Positions 16,086 to 25,671 are shown, counted from the first letter of the stretch. The stretch: 64,000 nucleotides of DNA from Streptomyces sp. MMBL 11-1 (GCF_028622875.1 NZ_CP117709.1:6203001-6267000); one strand, 5' to 3'. Translations and numbers: made by a program. The notes: a model not told the origin generated them from the sequence alone.

Positions 16086-17480
16086 GTGTCCGTGACCGAA
16101 CCCGCGCCGGTGGCGTCGCCCTCCGCACACGAGGGCATTCTCCGTCGCCAGACCCTGCGCGAATCGGCGGCCCGCACGTACGCGCGGTCCCTGCCGATCG
16201 TCCCGGTGCGCGCCCGCGGGCTCACCATCGAGGGCGCGGACGGACGCCGCTACCTCGACTGCCTGTCGGGCGCCGGCACGCTGGCGCTCGGGCACAACCA
16301 CCCCGTCGTGCTCGAAGCCGTCCGGAAGGTCATCGACTCCGGCGCGCCCCTGCACGTGCTGGACCTCGCCACCCCGGTCAAGGACGCCTTCACCACCGAG
16401 CTGTTCGCCACCCTGCCGCGGGAGCTCGCCGACAACGCCCGCATCCAGTTCTGCGGCCCCGCCGGTACGGACGCCGTCGAGGCCGCGTTCAAACTGGTCC
16501 GCGCCGCGACCGGGCGCACCGGCCTGCTGGCCTTCACCGGCGCGTACCACGGTATGACCGCAGGGGCTCTGGAGGCATCCGGCGGCGCGACCGACGTACG
16601 GGTGACCCGGCTGCCCTTCCCGCAGGACTACCGCTGCCCGTTCGGGACCGGCGGCGAGCGCGGCGCGGCGCTCGCCGCCCGCTGGACCGAACACCTGCTG
16701 GACGACCGCAAGGGCGGGGTCCAGCCCCCCGCAGGAATGATCGTGGAGCCGGTCCAGGGCGAGGGCGGCGTCAACCCCGCCCCCGACTCCTGGCTGCGCC
16801 GCATGCGGGGGATCACCGAGGACCGCTCCATCCCCCTCATCGCCGACGAGGTGCAGACGGGGGTCGGCAGGACCGGCGCCTTCTGGGCCGTCGAGCACAG
16901 CGGCATCGTTCCCGACGTCATGGTCCTCTCCAAGGCGATCGGCGGTTCCCTGCCCCTGGCCGTGATCGTCTACCGCGCCGAACTGGATCTCTGGCAGCCG
17001 GGTGCGCACGCGGGTACGTTCCGTGGCAACCAGCTCGCCATGGCGGCGGGCGCGGCCACGCTCGCGTACGTCAGGGACAATCAACTGGCGGACCGCGCTG
17101 CGGTCCTGGGGGCCCGGATGCTCGCCCGTCTGACGGAGCTGCGGGCACACCATCCGGAAATCGGTGACGTGCGGGGGCGTGGACTGATGATCGGCATGGA
17201 GCTGGTGGATCCCGAGAGCGCACCCCTGCCCGCCGAAACCGGCGACGCCCACCCGGCCCCGCCGCCCGACCCGGCCCTCGCCCTCGCCGTCCAGCGGGAA
17301 TGTCTGCGGCGCGGCCTCATCGTCGAACTGGGCGGCCGCCACGACGCCGTGGTCCGCCTTCTGCCGCCCCTCACCCTCACCGACGAACAGGCGAGTGCCG
17401 TCGTCGACCGTCTCGCCGACGCGCTGGCAGCCGCGACACGCTCCCCGCACCGTCGGACCACCGCCGGGCCGACCACCTGA
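16086..17480 (+). CDS. Diaminobutyrate--2-oxoglutarate aminotransferase (siderophore type)
   Basis: This class III PLP aminotransferase, 464 aa, is most like RhbA/DABA aminotransferase, which makes L-2,4-diaminobutyrate from aspartate semialdehyde. GTG 16086 has AGGAGG 10 nt upstream. Motifs: GAGTLALGHNHP, FTGAYHGMTAGALEASG, DEVQTGVGRTG and the PLP-lysine motif VMVLSKAIGGSLPLAV, then AGTFRGNQLAMAAG. It is the first gene of a four-gene operon with two NIS synthetases and an acyltransferase, so DABA is the probable building block (inference). EctB-type ectoine synthesis is unlikely because no ectA/ectC neighbours are present. Confidence 0.9.
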   Translation: MSVTEPAPVASPSAHEGILRRQTLRESAARTYARSLPIVPVRARGLTIEGADGRRYLDCLSGAGTLALGHNHPVVLEAVRKVIDSGAPLHVLDLATPVKDAFTTELFATLPRELADNARIQFCGPAGTDAVEAAFKLVRAATGRTGLLAFTGAYHGMTAGALEASGGATDVRVTRLPFPQDYRCPFGTGGERGAALAARWTEHLLDDRKGGVQPPAGMIVEPVQGEGGVNPAPDSWLRRMRGITEDRSIPLIADEVQTGVGRTGAFWAVEHSGIVPDVMVLSKAIGGSLPLAVIVYRAELDLWQPGAHAGTFRGNQLAMAAGAATLAYVRDNQLADRAAVLGARMLARLTELRAHHPEIGDVRGRGLMIGMELVDPESAPLPAETGDAHPAPPPDPALALAVQRECLRRGLIVELGGRHDAVVRLLPPLTLTDEQASAVVDRLADALAAATRSPHRRTTAGPTT

Positions 17481-17508
17481 ACCCGGAATCCCCACAAGGA
17501 AGAACGCC

Positions 17509-19419
17509 GTGAACCCCACCCCCGCTTCCGAGGCCGACAGCCACGGAACCCCCCAGCACCGAGGGCAGGACGGACCGGCCGCCCCCGGCACGGTCGAGGC
17601 GACGACCGTGCCCCGTCAGAAATCCGTGCACCACACCGACCCGAACCCCCCTGCGTACGGGGCTGGTCCGGGATCCGAAGCGGCGACGGACCAGGACCGC
17701 AGGCCCGATGCACTGGACGACCCGGACCCGCTGAGGGCCGCCGACGCGGCGGGCACGGAGAGCCTCCTGCGGTGCTGGACCCGCGAGAACGGCCTGCCCC
17801 GCCCCGCCGGCGACACCCTGCGCATCGCCTTCCCCGCCAGCGGCACCGCCCTGCTCGCCCCCGTGCACTACTGGTCCGCCACCGGAGCCCACCGCTTCGG
17901 CGCCCCCGCCCTGGAGAACGCCCCCGCCGGCGCCCCGCACGCCGACGCCGCCACCGTCGCCGTCCTCATCAGCCGTGAGGGCGGCGCGAGCGGCGCGGGC
18001 GATCTGGTCGCCCGGGTCGCCGACTCCGTACGCCACACCGCCGGCTTCATCGACCGGCGGCGGCGCGACCCGGCGGACCCCGCCGAGGCCGACCTCTTCC
18101 TCACCGCCGAACAGTCCCTGCTGCTCGGCCACCCCCTCCACCCCACGCCCAAGAGCCGCGAGGGCCTCTCCGAATCGGAGTCCCGCCGCTATTCGCCCGA
18201 GCTGCACGGGTCCTTCCCGCTCCACTGGTTCGCCGTCGACCGGTCGCTGATCGCCACCGACTCCGCCTGGACCGAGGACGGCCCGGCCACCGCCGACGAA
18301 CTGCTCGCCCCGCACGCCGCAGGCCTCAGCCTGCCCTCCGGCACCGTGGCCGTCCCCGTGCACCCCTGGCAGGCCGCCGATCTGCTCCACCGCCCCCAGG
18401 TCCGGGCCCTCGCCGCCGCCGGCCTGCTCCGCGACCTCGGCCCGCACGGCGAACCCTGGCACCCCACCTCCTCCATCCGCACCGTGCACCGGCCCGGGGC
18501 ACAGGTGATGCTCAAGCTCTCCCTCGGCGTACGCATCACCAACTCCCGCCGGGAGAACCTCCGCAAGGAGCTGCACCGGGGCGTCGAGGTCCACCGCCTC
18601 CTGTCGACCGGACTCGCCGAACGCTGGCAGCGGGAACACCCCGGCTTCGACATCGTCCGGGACCCCGCCTGGCTCGCCGTCGACGACCCCGAGGGCGTAC
18701 CCGTCACGGGGCTCGACGTGATGCTCCGCCACAACCCCTTCGGCCCGGGCGACGACGCCGCCTGCATCGCGGGACTCACCGCACAGCGCCCCCGGCCCGG
18801 CCGGCCCGGCATGCGCTCCCGGCTCGCCGAGGTCATCACCGGACTGGCCGCCCGCACCGGCCGCACCGCCGACGCCGTCTCCGTCGCATGGTTCTGCCGC
18901 TATCTGCACCACGTCGTGCGCCCCGTCCTCTGGCTCGACGCCCACGGCGGAGTCGCCCTCGAAGCCCACCAGCAGAACACCCTCGTCCTCCTCGACCCGG
19001 ACGGCTGGCCCGTCGGCGGCCGCTACCGGGACAACCAGGGCTACTACTTCCGGGACTCCCGCCGCGCCGAGCTGGAACAACGGCTCCCCGGCATCGGCGT
19101 CGTCAGTGACACCTTCGTCTCCGACCAGGTCACCGACGAGCGGTTCGCCTACTACCTCGGCATCAACAACATCCTGGGCCTGATCGGCGCGTTCGGGGCC
19201 CAGCGCCTGGCCGACGAGCAGGAACTCCTCACCGCCCTGCGCCGATTCCTCACCGAGACCGCGGAACTGGGCTCACCCCTGCCCGCGTATCTCCTGGACC
19301 ACCGCCAACTGCGCTGCAAGGCCAACCTGCTGACCCGGCTCCACGGCCTCGACGAGCTGGTCGGGCCGGTCGACACCCAGTCCGTGTACGTCACCATCGC
19401 CAACCCGCTGCACAGCTGA
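17509..19419 (+). CDS. IucA/IucC family NIS siderophore synthetase 1
   Basis: This is an NRPS-independent siderophore synthetase: it adenylates a carboxylate (citrate or alpha-ketoglutarate type) and condenses it with an amine or alcohol. From GTG 17509 (AAGGA ribosome site) it has 636 aa. The N-terminal ~80 residues are Pro/Thr-rich and disordered-looking. Conserved motifs: VPVHPWQAADLL (about 285), HPTSSIRTVHRP and KLSLGVRITNSRREN (ATP-binding), and EAHQQNTLVLL; the FhuF-like C-terminus is present. It starts 28 nt after the aminotransferase. It differs clearly from the second synthetase of the operon, so the two probably carry out sequential, distinct condensations. Confidence 0.92.
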   Translation: MNPTPASEADSHGTPQHRGQDGPAAPGTVEATTVPRQKSVHHTDPNPPAYGAGPGSEAATDQDRRPDALDDPDPLRAADAAGTESLLRCWTRENGLPRPAGDTLRIAFPASGTALLAPVHYWSATGAHRFGAPALENAPAGAPHADAATVAVLISREGGASGAGDLVARVADSVRHTAGFIDRRRRDPADPAEADLFLTAEQSLLLGHPLHPTPKSREGLSESESRRYSPELHGSFPLHWFAVDRSLIATDSAWTEDGPATADELLAPHAAGLSLPSGTVAVPVHPWQAADLLHRPQVRALAAAGLLRDLGPHGEPWHPTSSIRTVHRPGAQVMLKLSLGVRITNSRRENLRKELHRGVEVHRLLSTGLAERWQREHPGFDIVRDPAWLAVDDPEGVPVTGLDVMLRHNPFGPGDDAACIAGLTAQRPRPGRPGMRSRLAEVITGLAARTGRTADAVSVAWFCRYLHHVVRPVLWLDAHGGVALEAHQQNTLVLLDPDGWPVGGRYRDNQGYYFRDSRRAELEQRLPGIGVVSDTFVSDQVTDERFAYYLGINNILGLIGAFGAQRLADEQELLTALRRFLTETAELGSPLPAYLLDHRQLRCKANLLTRLHGLDELVGPVDTQSVYVTIANPLHS

Positions 19420-19505
19420 GCACCACCGCCCCCGGGCGGACTCCGACCGCACCCGCTCCGGAGACGCCCACCGACCGCACCCGGTCCAGAGAGGAGAGCG
19501 CCACC

Positions 19506-20267
19506 GTGCCTCCCGCCGAACCCTCAGCGGAACCCGACGCCGCACCGGCCGACCACGGCTCCGCCGAACGGTCCGGCAGCGGCGCGGGTGAGCGCAACGC
19601 CGTCGAGGACACCCTGGACCTGCAGCTCACCGAGGAGCTCCTCGCGCTGATCGCCGAGGAGCGGAACACCGAGGCGGACCGGGCCCGGGCCTCCCACGAG
19701 CTGCTGGGCGACCCCGGGGCCTGGCCGCCCGCGACCACGGCCGCGGGAGAGTTCGCCCTCCTCCCCGTCCGGCCGGAGCGCGATCTCGCCGTCCTCAGCC
19801 GCTGGATGAACGACCCTGCCGTGGCGGCCTTCTGGGAGCTCGCCGGACCCGAGTCCGTCACCGCGGACCATCTCAGGCCCCAGCTCGAAGGGGACGGACG
19901 CAGCATCCCGTGCCTGGGCGTGCTCGACTCCACGCCCATGAGCTACTGGGAGATCTACCGCGCCGACCTCGACCCGCTGGCCCGCCACTACCCCGCCCGC
20001 CCCCACGACACCGGCCTCCATCTCCTCATCGGCGGCGTGAACAACCGGGGCCGGGGCGTGGGCACCACCCTGCTCCGCGCCGTCGCCGACCTCGTCCTGG
20101 ACAACCTTCCGCGGTGCGGGCGGGTCGTCGCCGAGCCGGACCTGCGCAACACCCCCTCCGTATCCGCGTTCCTCAGCGCCGGTTTCCGCTTCTCCGCCGA
20201 AGTGGAGCTCCCCGGCAAACGCGCCGCGCTGATGATCCGCGACCGAACGTACCGAGCCCAGCTGTGA
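19506..20267 (+). CDS. IucB/RhbD-like GNAT siderophore acyltransferase
   Basis: This is a GNAT N-acyltransferase of the IucB/MbtK group, 253 aa, with GTG behind GAGGAG. The first ~65 residues are Ala/Pro-rich. The acetyl-CoA binding region is VNNRGRGVGTTLLRAVADL, and HLLIGGVNNRG and RNTPSVSAFLSAGFRF are typical of IucB-type enzymes that acylate a hydroxylamine or amine of a siderophore precursor. In related clusters it acts after an FAD N-hydroxylase, which is not encoded here, so its acceptor may be a free amine (inference). It lies between the two NIS synthetases in the same operon. Confidence 0.88.
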   Translation: MPPAEPSAEPDAAPADHGSAERSGSGAGERNAVEDTLDLQLTEELLALIAEERNTEADRARASHELLGDPGAWPPATTAAGEFALLPVRPERDLAVLSRWMNDPAVAAFWELAGPESVTADHLRPQLEGDGRSIPCLGVLDSTPMSYWEIYRADLDPLARHYPARPHDTGLHLLIGGVNNRGRGVGTTLLRAVADLVLDNLPRCGRVVAEPDLRNTPSVSAFLSAGFRFSAEVELPGKRAALMIRDRTYRAQL

Positions 20268-20327
20268 CTTACTCGCCGCACTTTCCACACCGCTCGAACC
20301 TCATAGGTTCCATCCGGAGGAGTCCCC

Positions 20328-22232
20328 GTGCCGATATACCCCGCGAGCCGTGAATCAGCCGAGTCCCCGCGGCTGTTCAGCCCTCCGGAGCTGAACCGAC
20401 AGATCTGGGACCGGGCCGCCGCACGGCTCCTCGCCAAGATGCTCGGCGAGTTCGCCTACGAGGAGATCATCGAGCCGGTCCCGGAGCCCGGGACCGACGG
20501 ACGCCACCGGCTGACCCTCGACGACGGGGGAGTGCTCGCCTTCACGGCCCGGCGCGGTGTCTACGGCAGCTGGCGCGTCGACCCCGACTCGGTCGAGGTC
20601 ACCGCGGGCCGCCCGGCCGCCCACGCCAACGGCTCATCCGCCGCGGGCGCCGGGGCCCGGTCCGACGGCCCGGCCGCCGGCTCCCGGCCGTTCCGTGACC
20701 CGCTGACGTTCCTCACCCGGGCCCGAGGCCTCCTCGGGCTCGACGGCACGACGCTGGGCCACCTCATCCGCGAGCTGACCCGGACCCTGTCCGCCGACGC
20801 CCGGCTCGACCACACCGCGCTCACCGCGGACCGGCTCGCCGCCCTGGACCACGCGGAGCTGGAGGGCCATCAGACCGGCCACCCCTGGCTGGTGGCGAGC
20901 AAGGGGCGGCTCGGCTTCTCCGCCGCCGACGCCGCCCGCTTCAGCCCCGAGTGCCGCAGCCCGCTCCGGCTGCCGTGGATCGCGGTCAGCACCCGCATCG
21001 CGCGGTACCGTGGCGTGGGCCGCGTCACCACTCCCGACCAGCTGTACGCGGGAGAACTCGACCCGAGCGTCCGGGACGCCTTCGGCGAGGTGCTGAGGGC
21101 CCGCGGCCACGACCCGCGGGACTACCTCTACCTTCCCGTACACCCCTGGCAGTGGGACGAGTGGATCGTGCCGATCTTCGCCCCGGCCATCGCCGACGGC
21201 GACATCGTGGCCCTGCACACCGACGGGGACGCCCGCCTCCCGCAACAGTCGATCCGCACGTTCACGAACCTGGAACGTCCCGAGCGGCACACCGTGAAGC
21301 TCCCGCTCTCCATCCTCAACACCCTGGTCTGGCGCGGCCTGCCGACCGAGCGGACCCTCGCCGCTCCCGCGGTCACCGCCTGGGTCCAGGGACTGTGCGA
21401 GAACGACCCGTTCCTGCGCGACACGTGCCGGGTCGTCCTGCTCGGCGAGGTCGCCTCCGTCGCCGTCGAGCACCCGCTGTACGACCACCTCCCCGAGGCG
21501 CCCTACCAGTACAAGGAGGTCCTCGGCGCGATCTGGCGCGAGCCGCTGCCGCCCCGCCTCGCGCCGGGCGAACGCGCCCGCACACTCGCCTCACTGCTGC
21601 ACACGGATCCGGCGGGCCGCGCGTTCACCGCGGAGCTGGTCGAGCGCTCCGGCCTGTCCCCGGACGTCTGGCTGAAACGGCTCTTCGGGGCCTTGCTGCC
21701 GCCCCTGCTGCACTTCCTCTACCGCTACGGCACCGTCTTCTCCCCGCACGGCGAGAACGCCATCGTCGTGTTCGACGAGAACGACGTGCCCGTACGCCTC
21801 GCCATCAAGGACTTCGTCGACGACATCAACGTCAGCGCCCACCCCCTGCCGGAGCACGCCGGCATGCCCGACGAGGTGCGCGCCGTCCTCCTCACCGAGG
21901 AGCCGTCCTTCCTCACCCAGTTCATCCACTCCGGCCTCTTCGTGGGCGTCTTCCGTTATCTGTCCCCCCTCTGCGAGGAACAGCTCGGCGTCTCCGAGGA
22001 CGTGTTCTGGTCACTCGTCCGGGCGGAGATAATCCGCCACCACGCCCGTTTCCCGGAGCAGCGGGAGCGGTTCGAGCTCTTCGACATGCTGACCCCCGAG
22101 ATCGAGCGCCTCTGCCTCAACCGCAACCGCCTGCTCGTCGACGGCTACCGGGACCGGGCCGGCCGGCCGCACGCGGCGATCCACGGCACCGTCCCCAACC
22201 CGTTGCACCCCTCCGCCCGCGTCCGGGAGTGA
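20328..22232 (+). CDS. IucA/IucC family NIS siderophore synthetase 2
   Basis: This is the second NIS synthetase, 634 aa, with GTG preceded by GGAGGAG. Motifs: YLPVHPWQWDEWIVPIFA (about 272), PQQSIRTFTN, ERHTVKLPLSILNTLVWRG, ERTLAAPAVTAW and GENAIVVFDENDVPVRLAIKDF. This block pattern is that of the IucC/RhbC/DesD side of the family, unlike synthetase 1. It probably performs the final condensation to complete the molecule. It is the last gene of the operon. The helicase gene follows after 38 nt and may be read through, but has a different role. Confidence 0.92.
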   Translation: MPIYPASRESAESPRLFSPPELNRQIWDRAAARLLAKMLGEFAYEEIIEPVPEPGTDGRHRLTLDDGGVLAFTARRGVYGSWRVDPDSVEVTAGRPAAHANGSSAAGAGARSDGPAAGSRPFRDPLTFLTRARGLLGLDGTTLGHLIRELTRTLSADARLDHTALTADRLAALDHAELEGHQTGHPWLVASKGRLGFSAADAARFSPECRSPLRLPWIAVSTRIARYRGVGRVTTPDQLYAGELDPSVRDAFGEVLRARGHDPRDYLYLPVHPWQWDEWIVPIFAPAIADGDIVALHTDGDARLPQQSIRTFTNLERPERHTVKLPLSILNTLVWRGLPTERTLAAPAVTAWVQGLCENDPFLRDTCRVVLLGEVASVAVEHPLYDHLPEAPYQYKEVLGAIWREPLPPRLAPGERARTLASLLHTDPAGRAFTAELVERSGLSPDVWLKRLFGALLPPLLHFLYRYGTVFSPHGENAIVVFDENDVPVRLAIKDFVDDINVSAHPLPEHAGMPDEVRAVLLTEEPSFLTQFIHSGLFVGVFRYLSPLCEEQLGVSEDVFWSLVRAEIIRHHARFPEQRERFELFDMLTPEIERLCLNRNRLLVDGYRDRAGRPHAAIHGTVPNPLHPSARVRE

Positions 22233-22270
22233 TCGCTGTTGTCAGTGGCGCGCCGTAGGGTGGTCGGGCT

Positions 22271-24241
22271 ATGACGAAGCCATCCCTCCCCGAGCTCCTG
22301 CACGCCGCCGTCACCGCCGTCGGCGGTACGGAAAGGCCCGGCCAGGTCACCATGGCCGAAGCCGTCGCCGAGGCCGTCGACGACCAATCCCACCTGCTCG
22401 TCCAGGCCGGCACCGGTACGGGCAAGTCGCTCGGCTATCTGGTGCCGGCCCTGGCGCACGGGGAGCGGGTCGTCGTGGCCACGGCCACCCTCGCCCTCCA
22501 GCGACAGCTGGTGGAGCGGGACCTGCCGCGTACGGTCGAGTCCCTGCATCCGCTGCTGCGGCGACGCCCGCAGTTCGCCATGCTCAAGGGCCGGTCGAAC
22601 TACCTCTGCCTGCACCGGCTCCACGAGGGGGTTCCGCAGGACGAGGAGGAGGGGCTGTTCGACCAGTTCGAGGCGGCGGCCCCGTCCAGCAAGCTCGGCC
22701 AGGACCTGCTGCGGCTGCGGGACTGGTCGGACGAGACGGAGACGGGTGACCGCGACGATCTGACCCCTGGCGTCTCGGACCGGGCCTGGGCGCAGATCTC
22801 GGTCTCCTCGCGCGAGTGCCTGGGCGCGACGAAGTGCGCGTACGGCGCGGAGTGCTTCGCGGAGGCGGCCCGTGAGCGCGCGAAGCTCGCGGACGTGGTC
22901 GTCACCAACCACGCGCTGCTCGCGATCGACGCCATCGAGGGCGCGCCGGTGCTGCCGTCGCACGAGGTGCTGATCGTCGACGAGGCCCATGAGCTGGTCT
23001 CCCGGGTCACCGGCGTCGCCACCGGCGAGCTCACCCCAGCCCAGGTCAACCGCGCGGTCCGCCGGGCGGCGAAGCTGGTCAACGAGAAGGCCGCCGACGC
23101 CCTCCAGACCGCCGCCGAGGGCTTCGAGCGGGTCATGGAGCTGGCGCTACCGGGGCGTCTGGAGGAGGTGCCCGAGGATCTCGGGTACGCGCTGATGGCG
23201 CTGCGCGACGCGGCACGCACCGTGATCTCCGCCATCGGCGCCACCCGGGACAAGTCGGTCGAGGACGAGAACGCCGTCCGCAAGCAGGCCCTGGCCTCGG
23301 TCGAGTCGATCCACGCCGTCGCCGAGCGCATCGCCCAGGGCTCCGAGTACGACGTCGTCTGGTACGAACAGCACGACCGGTTCGGGGCCTCGGTCCGGGT
23401 CGCCCCGCTCTCCGTCTCCGGGCTGCTGCGCGAGAAGCTCTTCGCCGAGCGGTCCGTGGTGCTGACCTCGGCCACCCTCAAGCTCGGCGGAGACTTCAAC
23501 GGGGTGGGCGCCTCCCTCGGGCTGGCCCCCGAGGGCACGGCGGGTGAGGACGTCCCCCAGTGGAAGGGGCTGGACGTCGGCTCCCCGTTCGACTACCCGA
23601 AGCAGGGCATCCTCTACGTCGCGCGGCATCTGAACACCCCGGGGCGGGAGGGCTCCCGTACGGACATGCTGGACGAGCTCGCCGAGCTGGTGGAGGCCGC
23701 CGGCGGTCGCACGCTGGGGCTGTTCTCCTCCATGCGGGGAGCCAAGGCGGCGGCCGAGGAGCTGCGGGGGCGGATGGACAGGCCGATCCTGCTCCAGGGC
23801 GAGGAGACGCTCGGCGAGCTGATCAAGAACTTCGCCGCCGACCCGGAGACCTGCCTCTTCGGCACCCTGTCGCTCTGGCAGGGCGTGGACGTCCCGGGGC
23901 CGAGCTGTCAGCTGGTGGTCATGGACCGGATTCCGTTCCCCCGGCCGGACGATCCGCTGATGAGCGCTCGGCAGAAGGCGGTCGAGGAGGCGGGCGGCAA
24001 CGGCTTCATGGCGGTGGCGGCGACGCACGCCGCTCTGCTGATGGCCCAGGGCGCGGGCCGACTGGTCCGGGCCACGGGCGACAAGGGAGTCGTCGCCGTG
24101 CTGGACCCGAGGCTCGCGAACGCGCGGTACGGCAGCTATCTGCGCGCCTCGCTGCCGGACTTCTGGTACACCACCGACCGGAACCAGGCGCGCCGCTCGC
24201 TGGCCGCCATCGACGCACGGGCCAAGGAGGACGAGGCCTGA
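22271..24241 (+). CDS. DinG/XPD-like Fe-S ATP-dependent DNA helicase
   Basis: This superfamily 2 helicase has 656 aa. Motif I is QAGTGTGKSLGYLVPAL (about 40-55) and motif II is IVDEAHEL (DEAH, about 236). The four cysteines for a 4Fe-4S cluster are in NYLCLHRL and ECLGATKCAYGAEC, which is the DinG/XPD arrangement and predicts 5'-3' unwinding. Late motifs are VVLTSATLKLGG, GLFSSMRGAK and LWQGVDVPGPSCQLVVMDRIPF. DinG-type enzymes resolve R-loops and repair intermediates. It converges on lexA, but no LexA box is visible in front of this gene. Confidence 0.94.
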   Translation: MTKPSLPELLHAAVTAVGGTERPGQVTMAEAVAEAVDDQSHLLVQAGTGTGKSLGYLVPALAHGERVVVATATLALQRQLVERDLPRTVESLHPLLRRRPQFAMLKGRSNYLCLHRLHEGVPQDEEEGLFDQFEAAAPSSKLGQDLLRLRDWSDETETGDRDDLTPGVSDRAWAQISVSSRECLGATKCAYGAECFAEAARERAKLADVVVTNHALLAIDAIEGAPVLPSHEVLIVDEAHELVSRVTGVATGELTPAQVNRAVRRAAKLVNEKAADALQTAAEGFERVMELALPGRLEEVPEDLGYALMALRDAARTVISAIGATRDKSVEDENAVRKQALASVESIHAVAERIAQGSEYDVVWYEQHDRFGASVRVAPLSVSGLLREKLFAERSVVLTSATLKLGGDFNGVGASLGLAPEGTAGEDVPQWKGLDVGSPFDYPKQGILYVARHLNTPGREGSRTDMLDELAELVEAAGGRTLGLFSSMRGAKAAAEELRGRMDRPILLQGEETLGELIKNFAADPETCLFGTLSLWQGVDVPGPSCQLVVMDRIPFPRPDDPLMSARQKAVEEAGGNGFMAVAATHAALLMAQGAGRLVRATGDKGVVAVLDPRLANARYGSYLRASLPDFWYTTDRNQARRSLAAIDARAKEDEA

Positions 24242-24256
24242 GCCGGCCGCAGCCGC

Positions 24257-24345
24257 CCACCCGCCCGGTTCCGCGCGGGTGGACAGGCATGGCAAAGCCC
24301 CGGGACCGACGCCATGATCGACGTCCTAGGCAGGGATCCCGGGGC
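24257..24345. terminator. Two hairpins between convergent helicase gene and lexA
   Basis: CCACCCGC/GCGGGTGG (24257-24282, loop 10) is followed by GCCCCGGGA/TCCCGGGGC (24297-24345) with an inner CGACG pairing. Together they can end transcripts from both sides. Confidence 0.6.
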
Positions 24346-24384
24346 AGACAGCCGTGACCGACGTTTCTCTCGGATCTGACGTGC

Positions 24385-25182
24385 TCAGACCCGGCGCAGC
24401 ACCGCCACCACCTTGCCCAGGATGGTCGCCTCGTCGCCGGGAATCGGCTGGTACGCGGCGTTGTGAGGGAGCAGCCATACGTGACCGTCCTCCCGGCGGA
24501 AGCGCTTGACCGTCGCCTCGCCGTCGAGCATGGCGGCGACGATGTCTCCGTTCTCCGCGACGGGCTGGCGGCGGACGGTGACCCAGTCGCCGTCACAGAT
24601 CGCGGCCTCGATCATCGAGTCGCCGACGACCTTCAGGACGAACAGCTCACCGTCGCCGACGAGCTGGCGGGGGAGCGGGAAGACGTCCTCGACGGACTCC
24701 TCGGCGAGGATCGGACCACCGGCGGCGATCCGGCCGACCAGCGGCACATAGGACGCGGCGGGCTTGCCCGTCGTGTCGGTCGGCTGGGTGCTGGGCTGGT
24801 CCGATCCGCGCACCTCGTAGGCGCGGGGACGGTGCGGGTCCCGGCGGAGGAAGCCCTTGCGCTCCAGGGCCATCAGCTGATGGGCGACGGACGAGGTGCT
24901 GGACAGGCCCACCGCCTGGCCGATCTCCCGCATGGAGGGCGGGTACCCCCGCCGCTGCACGGAGTCGCGGATGACCTCGATGACCCGCCGTTGCCGGTCG
25001 GTGAGCCCCGAGCTGTCCGCCCGGATGCCGGGGGGCCTGCCGGGCATGGAACGTCCCGGGCGCGCGGGCTCGGACCCGTCCGTGTTCGTGACTGAGTCAT
25101 TCATGGCATGCACCGGCTCAAGTCGGCTCTGGGAGCGATGGTCCCGGGCGGTGATGGTGGCACTGTCTGCGGTGGTGGTCAC
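24385..25182 (-). CDS. lexA: SOS transcriptional repressor LexA
   Basis: LexA represses DNA-damage genes and self-cleaves when stimulated by RecA-ssDNA. The product is 265 aa from GTG 25182 (GAGAGGGG upstream). The N-terminal winged helix spans about 59-125 ([36 protein letters not shown]). The cleavage bond Ala154-Gly155 lies in RIAAGGP, and the catalytic dyad is Ser189 (VVGDSMIEA) and Lys226 (GEATVKRF). The ~57-residue N-terminal extension is typical of Streptomyces. A LexA box lies about 62 nt upstream, consistent with autoregulation. Confidence 0.98.
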   Translation of the reverse strand: MTTTADSATITARDHRSQSRLEPVHAMNDSVTNTDGSEPARPGRSMPGRPPGIRADSSGLTDRQRRVIEVIRDSVQRRGYPPSMREIGQAVGLSSTSSVAHQLMALERKGFLRRDPHRPRAYEVRGSDQPSTQPTDTTGKPAASYVPLVGRIAAGGPILAEESVEDVFPLPRQLVGDGELFVLKVVGDSMIEAAICDGDWVTVRRQPVAENGDIVAAMLDGEATVKRFRREDGHVWLLPHNAAYQPIPGDEATILGKVVAVLRRV

Positions 25183-25243
25183 GTCGGCCCCTCTCGAATG
25201 GTCTCCCTAGCTGGACAACGGTAGTAGCTTTCGAAAGGTTGCG

Positions 25244-25259
25244 CCAAACACACGTTCGA
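25244..25259. promoter_or_regulatory. LexA (SOS) box
   Basis: CCAAACACACGTTCGA matches the actinobacterial SOS consensus TCGAACNNNNGTTCGA except at its first and third positions (half sites AAAC and GTTC around four bases). Its position upstream of lexA fits autoregulation. Confidence 0.75.
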
Positions 25260-25512
25260 GTGAAAAACGAATAAAGGGGTGCCGCAGTGCTACCGACAGG
25301 TGTATGAGCAACAGAATAGAGGCCGCGTGAACGCTCGGCCGAGGCCCCTGGCGGCCCCCGCCCGAGTCTTTCATCCGGACCTGTGCGCCGGAGCCCCGGC
25401 GGCTCAAAGGCCCGGCCTCTCCCGTACTCTCTTCTCTGGCCCACGCTCCCCCCGGGCGGCCTCCGAGCGAGGTCCGGCGCGCGACACGCGATGGGGCCGG
25501 AAACGCGACTCA

Positions 25513-25528
25513 ACCCTAGATCTAGTGG
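25513..25528. promoter_or_regulatory. NrdR-box-like palindrome
   Basis: The site ACCCTAGATCTAGTGG contains the perfect palindrome CTAGATCTAG (25516-25525) and agrees with the NrdR consensus core CwATATATwG apart from two symmetric positions. It lies about 145 nt upstream of nrdR. NrdR sites usually come as a pair about 31 bp apart; I found no clear second box. Expected role: dATP-dependent repression of nrdRJ. Confidence 0.65.
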
Positions 25529-25671
25529 TTGGATTGCTCCAGTCACCCAGAAGTTGTGGTCGCGGTTCAATCGCGCTGTGGCCATCGCCTATGCTGGGGA
25601 CTGCTTCCAAGGGCCCGGACAAGGCCCTGAAGAGGCTATTCAGTCGTGCGTGTGAAGGAGGGTTGGGAGCC

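Larger units (their letters stand above)
25183..25671. other. lexA-nrdR divergent intergenic region
   Basis: These 489 nt separate divergent lexA and nrdR and hold a LexA box next to lexA and a NrdR-type palindrome nearer nrdR. The segment 25279-25500 is open on the plus strand but has no ribosome site or family resemblance, so I do not call a gene there. Confidence 0.6.

Noticed and set aside
22233..22270. LexA box before the DinG-like helicase
   Set aside because: The 38-nt gap contains no GAAC-N4-GTTC or near match.
25279..25671. Upstream in-frame extension of nrdR
   Set aside because: It contains the NrdR-type palindrome and lacks homology-like sequence; the NrdR zinc ribbon begins exactly at the Met of 25672.
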